Below are positions 44,769-54,835 of a stretch of DNA of 64,000 nucleotides, piece after piece (positions within the stretch are counted from its first letter, which is position 1; each line of letters starts with the position of its first letter). The notes beneath the pieces are model-generated. The model searched no databases. It was not told the origin of the DNA and saw only the letters and a list, made by a program, of their open reading frames with translations. Origin of the DNA: Seminavis robusta (Eukaryota > Bacillariophyta > Bacillariophyceae > Naviculales > Naviculaceae); the NCBI GenBank assembly GCA_903772945.1, contig CAICTM010000298.1:1-64000 (forward strand), written 5' to 3'. A program made the position numbers and the translations under genes.

Positions 44769-46085
44769 ATGAACAATATCCTTGTCTGGCGTACAGGTAG
44801 CCCATCTAGGAGGAGGAACTCACTCTATTTGTGTTTGGTGATTTTGGTCGGACCGTTTGGAAGGCTCGAGCCGTCGTTGGCCGAAAAACACAGCCTAGTT
44901 CATTTGCGAAGGCGACGGACAACCGAAGACTACAACAATCCATACTGGGACATACCATGGCGATCCAGTGGCGGTTCTTCGGGAGTCGGAAACAAACAAC
45001 CACCACAAGCACCAGAAGAACCACCAGCAGGCACCAACTTTCCATATTCCAACTGGGCTTCGGTCAGCGTCAGCACTCCAGGAGATGATGAGGAGGAGGA
45101 CGACGGAGATTCTCCAAGAGATAGCGATGCAGATCCCAGCCGTCCCTTTCCAGTCTCTCACTGGGCGTCGGTTCAGGTCATCTCCGAGAAGAATGTGTCT
45201 TCCACTACAAGCGGCATCACCAATACCACTGTTGTTGGCAATGAAGACTACAATTTACATGCCAGCAATCGACCACAAGACCTATTTGTGGACCAATGTC
45301 TGACGCTACTGGAAGGCTATTCCTTGGATGGTCAAATGGACCGAACCTCCTACGTGCAATTCTTGATGACACTCTCGCATAACAGTTTGCATGCCAAAAA
45401 CTTTCAGGACCTGCCTCTCTTTCTATCCATGATCTTTTTCAGTGCCAGTTGTACCTCTGGAGAAGACTGTGTTACGCAGGAACCCGCCATTCTCGTTCAC
45501 CCAAGAGGTTCCCCTGAAAATCAGCTCAACGATTTGCTCTGCTTGCAGCTCATGCGGTTTCCGTTTCTGGAAATCGCCTTGCCATTTCAATTCTTGATCC
45601 GAGTGGCAAATGGTGTATCGGCCTCGGAAGTACTATCAGTCAACGAAACCAACCAGATTGTTACCACGTTGGAGTTGGCATTGGACCAAGTTCTATTGCA
45701 AGGATTCAATTGTTCCTTTTCGGAAGATCAGCCGCCTCGTCGGGTAAAACCGGATCCAAAAAGACGACAACCACAACCTCACAATGCTTGTGACTATGCG
45801 GTAGAGGTGGCTGTAGAAGATGCAGCGGACTATCGTGAGTGCTGTAAAGGTTTCAGGATTGTCTTTTGTGATTAGTTCAGCTCACCACTTACTTGCACTG
45901 ACAATCGTCTGTTCTTTCTGTCTGTAGCTTGCGGCTTTACCAGCAATTGCATACTGATCTTCTCCGATGTCAGTGTCTATGCAGTTCTGAGTGAATCCCT
46001 CGATGAACCCAAACTTCGTAGCTTGACTACCGATGTCCTACGTGATGCCATCAATGGCGATGCGCTCGGTCAATATCTGGCATGA
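44769..46085 (+). CDS. secreted or membrane-anchored orphan protein
   Basis: Not recognised. Exons 44769-45834 and 45928-46085 join in frame (407 aa). The leader SLYLCLVILVGPFGRLEP is a hydrophobic signal. A disordered segment has two SHWASV/SNWASVSV-like imperfect copies (about residues 95-140) separated by acidic and Gly/Ser/Pro-rich sequence. The folded half contains LTLLEGYSLDGQMDRTSYVQ, HAKNFQDLPLFLSMIFFSA and QLMRFPFLEIALPFQFLIRV, with several cysteines (SCTSGEDC, DYPCGFTSNC). The last exon adds ILIFSDVSVYAVLSESL. The spacing of cysteines and the leader suggest an extracellular or lumenal location. Confidence 0.7.
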
Positions 46086-46873
46086 GTATGGATTGTGGAA
46101 TGGAATGTGGCTGCAAGCTCGGGAAAGTTTGACAACCAGAATCCATCGGGAGATGCAAGGCACCAAAGAATGAATGGGCCTTGGGAAGACGAGTTGGCCC
46201 ATGTGACGCTCTCCAAACGAATAGTGATCAATCCGTCTTTTGCCAAGTACCGGTATGGTACTGCGGGTACTGCGAATCACTCAATCACCGTGAGTATGGA
46301 AAGATCTGGCCAAAACGGTGTCTTGCCATGACCAATGGATACCGCGACAGAGGGCGCAGAGCTTCCCAGCAGAGCGATCTCAGAGTGATACGAAAAAAAG
46401 GTTCCAAATCCTCTGGTCGAGTAGCCAGAGTTGATATTTGTGGGAGAAACAAAACGAGGGAAACTACCATGTAAGATGCAGGGAGAGTGACGGCTTCAAA
46501 AGGCCGATTATAGAGATGCAACTGCCAGATGAGTTCGTACCCTAAACTGTACTAGTACCGGTAGACCGAAGATTCCATGCCCTACTTGTATCGGAAGCTG
46601 GCTAAAACCCCATAGCTCTCAGAAGAAAATTAGTAACATACAGTCGTACGAGACGTTCACGATACTTGAACGTGAAATAAATGTACTTTAGGTAAAAAAA
46701 GATGTATGTCGTACGACATATTATACCAATTACCGTCTTGGTAGATGGAGTGCGATTTTGTGAGATTATTCCTGTCTGTGTGCAAGTGAGTGTAGATGCT
46801 GTACCACCCATGAGATCCATTTTCTCTGAGCGTCTTTTTCCTCTAGTAGTAGATGTGCCGGTCGTAAATAAAC
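46086..46873. other. convergent intergenic spacer
   Basis: No supported gene. Contains a pair of near-palindromic GTACGACA sequences near 46644-46722. Confidence 0.4.
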
Positions 46874-47416
46874 CTAAGAAGAAGCATCCTTTTCCTTTGC
46901 TTCGTCCAATTTCATCCTATTTTTCATGTCCGCAATCAGGTCATCATCGGCACCACCTTTTCCAGCACCCGCATCAAGGTCATCACCACTATCAAAATCT
47001 AGTTCATCATCGTGTAAGCTAGCACCCAAATCTTTCCTTAAGTAGTCTCGATCCGCCTTGCAATCACCCGAGGCATCGCAAAAGGAGAAATCTGATCCAT
47101 CGTCCGAGTCGCTCTCTTGTGCGGTGTCTTCCGTGGCCAGAGACTCGGCCGCCCCTGGTGGTGCCGGTGGAGCTCCTGGACCTGGCGCTGTCAACAAGGG
47201 TGCCGGTCCCGTTTGAGAAGCGGAAAAGGGCCGATTCAAGAGTTGATGAGTACTGCCACTTCGCAGTAGATCATCGTGTCGGTTTGTAATAAGCCTTCGT
47301 GTCGAATACGCCTTTCGGATGTCACGAGAGTGAGTGGACTCGTGAAAGTCAATATCCAAAGATCCCAAGGTTTTTGGCGCGGCGGGCTTGGCTGCTGCTG
47401 CCTCTTCAGAGCTCAT
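46874..47416 (-). CDS. small acidic disordered orphan protein
   Basis: 180 aa, single exon, from ATG at 47416 (MSSEEAAAAKPAAPKTLGSL). Not recognised. Contains HESTHSRDIRKAYSTRR and FSASQTGPAPLL, then a Pro-rich turn, an acidic run (ESDSDDGSDFSF), a CDASGDCKADRDYLRK segment and a second acidic run ending in a charged helix (LIADMKNRMKLDEAKEK). No domain is evident; likely disordered and soluble. Coding is inferred from composition and the long clean frame. Confidence 0.55.
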   Translation of the reverse strand: MSSEEAAAAKPAAPKTLGSLDIDFHESTHSRDIRKAYSTRRLITNRHDDLLRSGSTHQLLNRPFSASQTGPAPLLTAPGPGAPPAPPGAAESLATEDTAQESDSDDGSDFSFCDASGDCKADRDYLRKDLGASLHDDELDFDSGDDLDAGAGKGGADDDLIADMKNRMKLDEAKEKDASS

Positions 47417-48293
47417 GCTGCTGTTGTTGTGATTCTTGTTATAACCAGACGGGAGACACTAGCCGATTTCGTGTAGATGGCTTGTTGTTAGCTGAAGGCT
47501 TCAGGTGAGCACCAACCAGCAGGATCGACAAACTTTTTGGTGACCGGACGAACGGCGAAGAGAGGAGTTGATGTAACCAACGGTCTTCCAACTAAAGATC
47601 TGCTCTGGCAAGATACTCTTGCTGCTGCTGAAGTCAACAACGCAAACGACAAACTGAAGAGCACAAATGCCAAAAGAGGACGATGATGATGCCGTTGCTG
47701 CAGTGCTGGTGACTCTTCAGCGTTAGAGCGTGTTGAGATGCTTTCCGCTGTTCAGCGCGACAGTTGTTTGGATCACTCCGCCTGGTTCGTTCGTTGTGCG
47801 CTGTTGCGTGTGTGCTGTGCTGTGCGCTGTGCGGTGGGACCAACTGACCAAGGTAGCGGCTGGCTTGGGTCACAGTCATCCCAGATATTGTCGCTCAGGG
47901 GTGGCAGATGGAGACCCACATTTGCTCCATAAACTCTGTTGACAAGTTCAGTCGACCCAGCCTTGTGCGTCGGAGTGGATTCGATTCGATTCGATTCTAG
48001 CTAGTAGAGGTCTGAGGACCGCAGGCAGGAAAATGCCAGCAATGGGCCCAAATCTTGCAGGCCTTGGCTCAAGAAGGTACTTTTACCGTACCAGCCAAAG
48101 GGTCCACAACCTTTGTAAAGCAGGCAGTCATCCAGAAGCTGGTGTTCTGATTTCCAAAACATAAAACCTTTGAGGGAATTTGGCTTCTGGCTGCCAAACT
48201 ATTATGTATCCATGTGCCAAGGCTGTTGGACTTGCTAGCTAGTTTTGCCCCGGTCTCGTTCAGCCACTGTCTGGAATCGGGATTCTATACAGG
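47417..48293. other. intergenic
   Basis: No supported gene. A hydrophobic-leader frame at 47488-47673 has only a TTG start. Contains a GATTC microsatellite at 47978. Confidence 0.45.
47978..47997. repeat. GATTC microsatellite, 4 units
   Basis: Four perfect tandem GATTC units followed by TAGCTAGTAG. Confidence 0.9.
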
Positions 48294-48441
48294 AACACGT
48301 CTCCCCTGATTTAGAGGCGAGATGACACTTAGAGCGAGACTGGCCGGGCGAGAGCGAAAAGGAGAGCCAACGGCTCGGAACGCGCGAGACCGGTCAGGCG
48401 AGATCTAAGTGACAGCGAGACTCAATCAGTGGAGATGTGTT
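48294..48441. mobile_element. 148-bp foldback / MITE-like inverted repeat
   Basis: The left arm starts AACACGTCTCCCCTGATT and the right arm, read on the other strand, starts AACACATCTCCACTGATT. The arms continue for about 50 bp with imperfect pairing (TGACACTTAGAGCGAGACTG against TGTCACTTAGATCTCGCCTG). The loop is about 40 bp. No target-site duplication was found and there is no coding capacity. Confidence 0.6.
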
Positions 48442-48976
48442 AATGTTGGAACCCGATGAGAAGCGCTCCTAAGTAACAAATGTGACGGTTAAAATATCAA
48501 GTCCAGACTGAGTGAGTTCGCGTCGGGACTTTTCCTCCAAACTTCAACTTCACGTAGACTCACTACTAGAGGCTACACAAACTGCACCAATTTCTTCGAG
48601 ACGGGTTCCATCTGTGCACATGTAAACACTAAACACTAACTTACATGTCGCTGCCTCAATTTTTGAATTACACAGCTCCCAGTTGCCTTCCTTTTCCCTC
48701 CTTTGAAAGCTCTTTCCACTCAGCGGGCTTCTTATGGATCCAAAAGATTCGATGTTCTTGTTTCCAACTTCTTCGAGGAATCTTTGATGAAAGCAAAAAG
48801 GACGAAAGCCAAGACAATGGCACAGTTTCATGTACAGTACCGTACAGGTGCAGACACACCCCTCCTCCTGCTATAGTTGTTACTATTAATAGCTGGCTAG
48901 CAAGTTGGTTTCCATCCGATAGATTCGATTTTGCCACCACCTGCCTCTGGTTCTCTTGCGTTTTATTGTTCTGTTC
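48442..48976. other. intergenic, possibly holding an unrecognised 5' exon
   Basis: Precedes the prolyl-4-hydroxylase-like gene. A polypyrimidine CTTTCCAG at 48981-48988 looks like a splice acceptor, so a 5' exon may lie here; none could be fixed. Confidence 0.4.
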
Positions 48977-50560
48977 ATGTCTTTCCAGGATTTCGGAGGC
49001 GAAGCCTGGTTACAAGTGGCCTTGCCAGACTTTGGGTCAGAAATTCAAACGGTAACCTTGCTTTTGATTGGAAACACGATATTTTGGGTCTTTTTCCTTC
49101 CAGTATTGACGGGTATTTTGGACTACGAGGAGGAAGAAGCCAATAATGACAAGCTAAAGGATGGACAAGGTACTACTAGTAGTACCAACGGGAAACAGCA
49201 AGAAAAAAAGGCAAAGACTCGTACTCGTCGGCCTTCACGGGATAAAGCCGCCAACGGAGCAGCGAAGATTTCTACCACCACTGATGGCGATAATCACCTC
49301 AACGGCAAGAAAAAGCCCAAGGTTGCGGATGAAGTCCCCCCCACGACAACAGCGGCTCATTCTGTGACGGGACTCTTGATTGGAACCATGGCCATTTTTC
49401 TCCTTTGGTCTCCTTACAATTACTACACATCTCGGCGAGTATTCATGGCACCCTTGTTCACACGAGAAGAATGTCAACACGTCATCCAAATGGCGCACAA
49501 TGCCGCCCAGAAAAACTATGATAGAACGTTAGAGGCCGACCAGGCCAGAGAATTTGCTGACACCATATATGACAATGACGACGACAGTGATGACGACAAC
49601 GATGACTATGAAGAGTTTCAGAAAGACAAAATTCTTCAATTGGAACCGCGTGGATGGCAAAAGACCCGTCATGCCAGTTATCCCACCACCGATCTCAACT
49701 TGGTGACGGATCCCTTTACCGGGCAAGATCGAGCATGGTTGGGACAGCGTTTTCATGCTCGGTTGGCACCTCTCCTGTCGCGCATTTTTGGGATCCCCCC
49801 ACGCAGCATTCGGGCCAATGACATGTTTGTCGTCCGATATGATGCTCCACCCGATGACAATGACGATGAGACGGTTCATCGAGCCTACTTGGCAAATCAC
49901 ACAGATGACAGTGACATTAGTTTCAACATTCTCCTCAATGATGAATTCGAAGGTGGAGGGACTCGCTTTTGGGATCGATTGCACCAACAACCCTTTGCCC
50001 TTGTGCAGCCAACCGAACCGGGCACTGTCTTGACTCACTCAGCCCTTATCAATCACGAGGGAGCCACAGTAACCAAGGGAACGCGCATGATTTTGGTAGG
50101 ATTCTTATCCGTGGACAAGGTAGATCCCTTTCATCCGGATCAATCTACAGGATTGTCCTTTTGGGCATCGTGGGGTAGCGGTAGTTGGTTGACGACCAAA
50201 TTCAAACAGGCTCACATGATACGGAAGCGAGGATCCAGCGTTCCTTCTCCCGAAAGGGGCAACCAGCAGAAGCAGTGGACCAACAGTGTCTATGTTCGGC
50301 GGTTGATATTGGACCTGATTGGATTCTTCCAGGTGATGGGAGATGCCTTTGGGACTCATGCTGTCGAGGATTTAGTGCTCAGAAAGGACACGCAACCGTT
50401 CTTGGAGACCCTGGATCGGGCTGCTGAGCAACAGCCACTAGACGTGGAGAAGCAAGCAGTATGGTGGTATGGACAAGGCCTGCATCTAGATGTAGACGGT
50501 TCCATCGCCACCGAATGGAAGGCACGGAAGGAAAACAAACAAGCCTTTGAAGAGCTGTGA
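48977..50560 (+). CDS. prolyl 4-hydroxylase-type 2OG-Fe(II) oxygenase, membrane-anchored
   Basis: Membrane-bound dioxygenase with a P4Hc-type double-stranded beta helix; expected reaction is hydroxylation of a protein or peptide using 2-oxoglutarate, probably in the ER or Golgi. Starting at ATG 48977 it has 527 aa. Two hydrophobic segments lie near residues 25-50 (TVTLLLIGNTIFWVFFLPVL) and 130-150 (VTGLLIGTMAIFLLWSPY), flanking a basic Lys-rich segment. Iron ligands are His308, Asp310 (HTDDSD) and His360; Arg370 would bind 2-oxoglutarate. DEFEGGGTRF and GTVLTHSALI are typical. The frame extends upstream only to a TTG, and the pyrimidine-rich CTTTCCAG before residue 5 leaves open an extra 5' exon. 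Confidence 0.85.
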   Translation: MSFQDFGGEAWLQVALPDFGSEIQTVTLLLIGNTIFWVFFLPVLTGILDYEEEEANNDKLKDGQGTTSSTNGKQQEKKAKTRTRRPSRDKAANGAAKISTTTDGDNHLNGKKKPKVADEVPPTTTAAHSVTGLLIGTMAIFLLWSPYNYYTSRRVFMAPLFTREECQHVIQMAHNAAQKNYDRTLEADQAREFADTIYDNDDDSDDDNDDYEEFQKDKILQLEPRGWQKTRHASYPTTDLNLVTDPFTGQDRAWLGQRFHARLAPLLSRIFGIPPRSIRANDMFVVRYDAPPDDNDDETVHRAYLANHTDDSDISFNILLNDEFEGGGTRFWDRLHQQPFALVQPTEPGTVLTHSALINHEGATVTKGTRMILVGFLSVDKVDPFHPDQSTGLSFWASWGSGSWLTTKFKQAHMIRKRGSSVPSPERGNQQKQWTNSVYVRRLILDLIGFFQVMGDAFGTHAVEDLVLRKDTQPFLETLDRAAEQQPLDVEKQAVWWYGQGLHLDVDGSIATEWKARKENKQAFEEL

Positions 50561-51486
50561 TTGCCCAAGCCGAAGAAAGCTGTTCAGCATCACCAATAGC
50601 AGTATTACTACAGCTATTCGATCAATCGTCAACAGATGGCGATGTATGATGTATGGGATGCAGGAGTAACGTGCACGGTGAGCAGTCTTTCTGGTCGTGG
50701 CTCAAAAACCAAAACAAGCCTTCAAGCACACATGATTTTCTTTTCAGTACACTACTATGCGGTATCTAGTAGACAAGGATTTCACCGCTAGGAAGGTCTG
50801 CAATGATTTTAGCAAGTGGTGGCAGCCTGCTAGCTGGGTTTGGTTTTCAGTAAAATTCCGGACAGGCTCTTCCGCGTCGAACCCACCCTTCAGCAAGCCG
50901 CCGAAAGATGCCTTGGTCTCAAGGCAGCAGACAATCGATGGATCAAATCAATGTTCTACATGTATAGGACAAAGAATGGCCAAGCTATTCAGCTGGCTGA
51001 CCAACGCAACGTCGTGCATTGGCTGCGCTACCCAATGGAATGTGGTTTGAAGCCCTATCGAGCTCCAAAGCTGTGACAATTCTGTAAATGGCGGCTGCGA
51101 AAAGCAACCGGCTGCTACCGGTATGGTAAGGGCTAGCTAGATAGACAGCTTCAATGTTAGTATTGACAGAGGAGTATTGGGACTTTGCTAGTTTTCCCAG
51201 CCGTGGCACCTAGGAGCCGAAAGGGACAAAACTATTATCTTAAAAGTAAGTACCCTCCTTGTGCTGTCAGCACGTCCGCCGAGGTAAAGATGTTTCCTTC
51301 TCAGCGATTAGATTATTATCGCCACTCAAGACGCAAGGATGAACTGTGCCATTTTTCTCGAAAGTTCGACCAAAACCTCCAGGTGAATTTTTACCGCGAT
51401 TGACACCCTTCCAGAATCCTCTGGCGGATAAACTTGTTGTACGGGGTGCTGCCAAGACGAAAGATATCGGTAGATAAAGTACAAGC
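50561..51486. other. intergenic
   Basis: Between two plus-strand genes. Frames at 50757-51050 and 50840-51076 overlap in different phases; the second has protein-like composition (NRWIKSMFYMYRTKNG) but no family was recognised and no joined exon could be justified. Confidence 0.4.
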
Positions 51487-52647
51487 ATGATGGCAAGAAA
51501 GACAAGGAAAGAACGGAAGGAGAGGCTGAAGTTATCTAAAGATGGCTTGTCGTACAGGTCTCGAAATTCGATGCTCAGGAATCTTCTGTTTGTGGGAATC
51601 GCACTCCTTTGTGCTACCTTCTCCTACCAGTATACTGCCACTCAGTCCTATTTGACAGATCTCCATGCCGTGGACCTCTCTCTTCAAAGTCCAGCGACTG
51701 CAAAAGTAGCAATGTCCAAGCCAAAGGCTGCTCAGCCTGTCAAGTCTAGTCCGACTTCTTCTGGTCAACATGACGCAAGTATTATCATCACGTCCAGTTT
51801 GATACCCATGTTCCCATCCATCATGTTGACGAATTCCACCATCCAATCTCTGCACAAACACTTGATTGGATTGCCTCTGGATGTCCCAATATTTATCTCA
51901 GTTGATCGACCACCAGACTCACAATTGAATGAGGGAGACAATAAACAACGATTGGAAGAATACATCCAAAGACTGCAGAAGGCTGACTTTGCTCCATTCA
52001 CTAATGTGAAAGTGGTTCCCATGGAAGTACACAGGCACTTGGCTGGTAGCATCAATCATACCCTGGCGCTCCATGTCAAAACGCCAATATTTTACATCAT
52101 TGAGCACAATGCTCCCTTTTTGCGCAACGTGGAGCACGAGAAACTGGTGCAAACCATGAAACAAAATCCCGATGTCCTTCAGAATATTCGATTCCTGCTT
52201 CAAGACGAACCACATGCTTGGACCGTAAGGTACGTGAAAAGACGTCGAATCGCATGATTCTCTTCTTGTCGTTTCGTTTGTTGAACCTCACCTTAAATTT
52301 GCAATACCCCGTGCGAAAGGAAATCATCCTGTCATGTCAAGAAATCTGCTCGCCAATTCAAAGAAAATGGAAAGGACTTTGTAAGGGTCGATGTGGATGT
52401 ACCAAGCGGCGACCTCAAGCTCAATGGAATGGAGTTCTACGTCACAAGTAGCTGGAGATCATACAATCAAATTACTAGCAGAGAATACTATGACAAAATG
52501 TTGAAAGAAATTGCCTATCTGGTCCGAGACCCACGATGGCCCATGGAGAGAAATGCCCAGAACGATTGCAGTCAACACGGTCAGCAAGTGTATGGGCCAC
52601 GGCTTGACGCTTATCCCTACATTCAACAGTTGAGCGTTGGGACGTGA
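51487..52647 (+). CDS. type II membrane protein, possible glycosyltransferase
   Basis: Exons 51487-52229 and 52320-52647 join in frame across a GTACGT...AAAG intron to give 356 aa. A basic cytosolic N-terminus (MMARKTRKERKERLKL) is followed by a single transmembrane anchor at about residues 30-48 (MLRNLLFVGIALLCATFSY). The lumenal part has DVPIFISVDRPPDS, FTNVKVVPMEV, TPIFYIIEHNAPFLRN and later WRSYNQITSREYYDKML and PRWPMERNAQNDCSQHG. This order, a sugar-nucleotide-like strand and an acidic-aromatic segment after TPIF, resembles GT-A glycosyltransferases of Golgi type but without a clear DxD. Function is therefore only suggested. Confidence 0.6.
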
Positions 52648-53413
52648 AATTGAAGGAGCAACTGAGACCTTTAGGGTTTGCATGGCTTGGTTGGATTCGG
52701 TGCGGTACCACTGATGTTGCCGGGGACTGATCTCTCTACCACCAGTAGCTATTAGGGTGGGTACCGGTACGCCAATTTGGTATTGGGGGGTACCAATCGT
52801 AAGATGTGAACAGACAAGTGCAACATTAATAACAATATTAGATGTCCGTCCTGGCTAACCGAGAATGCCCCCTGAAGATGCTTGCTTTTGGACGATTACC
52901 AATTCCATGTTTATATAGCTCATACCGCCACTGTACTACAAGTGCCGGTACGAGTAGTAGGTCATGGCATGAATCATAACTCCATGGCACGGCCCATTGT
53001 GTGGGAAGGACCACCGACCCGTCCAACCTTGCAAGGTCGTCTTTAGAAAAAGCCTTCACAGCCTCCCCAAAGCCATACTGCCCAGTACTCTCCTCTCTCG
53101 CTCCTAGCTAGCCAGAAGCTCGTTCTTGCCTGCATGCCAGTACGCATCGGTGCACCACGAACCGATCCTCATCCAATCTGGGCTCGCAATCACTTCGGTC
53201 TTCAAAGGCATTCACTCATAAGTGGATGGACTGCCGTATTGCCCAAGCCTACGGCGGTATCGGTACTAACTACATCCGAGTATACGGAACTTCCATTTTT
53301 GTAATCACACTTGTCACAACATCATGCTTCCCTATCGTTAAGAATGCTCTCAGGCTACCTACCAAAGATGACTCAATAGAAGGTTACAAGGTTACTCACT
53401 CCCAAGACAAGAG
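52648..53413. other. convergent intergenic spacer
   Basis: No supported gene. Contains several GGTACCGGTAC-type palindromes, for example near 52759. Confidence 0.45.
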
Positions 53414-54406
53414 CTATTGGACTGAGAATCTCTTCGTTCCAAGAGAAGTGCCACTAACATAACTCAATAGGTCATGTACGGGACCAACGCTGGCTTCCAC
53501 AGCGGCGGGTGTCGCAGGGACCTCGTTTTCTGGATCCGAGCTGGGAGTTGGTTGAACACCAATGAGGACAGCACTGGCCTCTGCCACTTGGTTTTCTCCT
53601 TGCTGCGGTTGCTGTTGTTGTTGAATGTGCTGTATAGCCTGTTGCAATCGTCGTTGCTGCAGAGGCGTCGGTTGCTGGAAGTCGTCACCAGCAATGTTGA
53701 ATTGCACAAGTTCGTGCAACAAGTTCTCATCCTCGGGCAAGATGGTACTGACACCTCGGGTCAGAAGTTGGACACCCCGCGCAATGTACGAGGTGCGACG
53801 TTCTGATTCGGTCAAGGATGCTTGGCACAAGTCTAATGCTTCCTGTACAAGAGCTAGATCACTGCGAACGTCCAGAACATTGTCTTTTACTTGCAGAACT
53901 TCGTCATGCGTTTCATCTTGTTTGGCACTCAGGTCATCTTGTTTACGACTGAGAGTATTGATCTGCGCCATGAGGGTATCCTTAAGATTAATGATAGCTC
54001 GGCCCAAGGAAGTGACGGCTCGGTTGAAGACCTTTTGATTGACCGGCAACAAGTTCTTGGCAACATCTGGAAGTACCGAGACAAGCACAGCATAGGAACC
54101 CCAACAGAGCCCAGCACCCATGAGAAGTTTCATAAATAACCTACCCATGCTACTGCTACCCGTAGATCCACTGACCACAGGAGCAGCTTGATGGATGATG
54201 ATGGGTTGTTGTGGCGCCTGATTTTGTAGCGCATGCCCATTCGGTTGTGCCGAGAAGGCCTGAAAGAACTGGGCGCCTTTCGATAGTGTCAAAAAGAACT
54301 TCTCTGGATTCGTTATACAGAAAAATCCGAGCCCCACCATGGCTATTTGGCCCATGGGTAGGCTGACTGTAGCCGAACGAGCGGCATTACCCGCCGCAAA
54401 CGACAT
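53414..54406 (-). CDS. DUF1664-type coiled-coil membrane protein
   Basis: 330 aa from the ATG at 54406 (MSFAAGNAARSATVSLPMGQ); a longer reading begins with TTG and is rejected. The order matches the plant and algal DUF1664 family: an N-terminal hydrophobic segment (MVGLGFFCITNPEKFF), a Gln/Ala-rich spacer, a second hydrophobic segment (LLMGAGLCWGSYAVLVSVLP), then a long coiled coil. The coiled coil includes FNRAVTSLGRAIINLKDTL, SRKQDDLSAKQDETHDEVLQ, VKDNVLDVRSDLALVQEALD and RRTSYIARGVQLLTRGV. The C-terminus is Gln/Pro-rich. Function in the family is unknown; organelle membrane location is inferred. Confidence 0.75.
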   Translation of the reverse strand: MSFAAGNAARSATVSLPMGQIAMVGLGFFCITNPEKFFLTLSKGAQFFQAFSAQPNGHALQNQAPQQPIIIHQAAPVVSGSTGSSSMGRLFMKLLMGAGLCWGSYAVLVSVLPDVAKNLLPVNQKVFNRAVTSLGRAIINLKDTLMAQINTLSRKQDDLSAKQDETHDEVLQVKDNVLDVRSDLALVQEALDLCQASLTESERRTSYIARGVQLLTRGVSTILPEDENLLHELVQFNIAGDDFQQPTPLQQRRLQQAIQHIQQQQQPQQGENQVAEASAVLIGVQPTPSSDPENEVPATPAAVEASVGPVHDLLSYVSGTSLGTKRFSVQ

Positions 54407-54835
54407 GGTGGGTTGCTCGATGGGATGCTTGACAAGGTGACAAGGTGCCGATGGAATCGAATCTTGTGGTTGTCGCCACTCGCTGAAATGAATGCTAATG
54501 AATGTCTGTTCCGAATTCGTGATTGAGATTCCATTCAATCATGGACCTAAAGTCGCGCAACGGACAAAGACGTTCGCAAAAGCGGCCACTGGCTCACCCA
54601 TTTCAATTCAACCCAATCAACAGACATGGCTATTGCTATCTAAAGTGAAGAGTCGGACCCAGCCAAGGGTTAGGTACTGCCTTGATGCACACGTTCAATA
54701 GACGAGATAGCAATAGATTCGATTCGATTCTACTAGCTAGCTCCTAGCGGTGCTCCCTGGTGCCAGATAGAGGTGCATTCATTTTTTCTGGCTTCCCAAA
54801 ACCATGCTGACCGGAAGCATCAGTGAATAGAATGT
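54407..54835. other. intergenic spacer
   Basis: Upstream of the DUF1664 gene and downstream of the repeat-protein gene. Contains GATTC microsatellite at 54716-54730. No gene supported. Confidence 0.5.
54716..54730. repeat. GATTC microsatellite, 3 units
   Basis: Three perfect tandem GATTC units beside a CTAGCTAG palindrome. Confidence 0.85.

Noticed and set aside
47488-47673. 62-codon frame with hydrophobic leader
   Set aside because: Begins with TTG, has no upstream ATG in frame before a stop, and no splice donor joins it to a neighbour.
50757-51076. Possible small gene with NRWIKSMFYMYRTKNG
   Set aside because: Two phases overlap without a justified intron; no homologue recognised.
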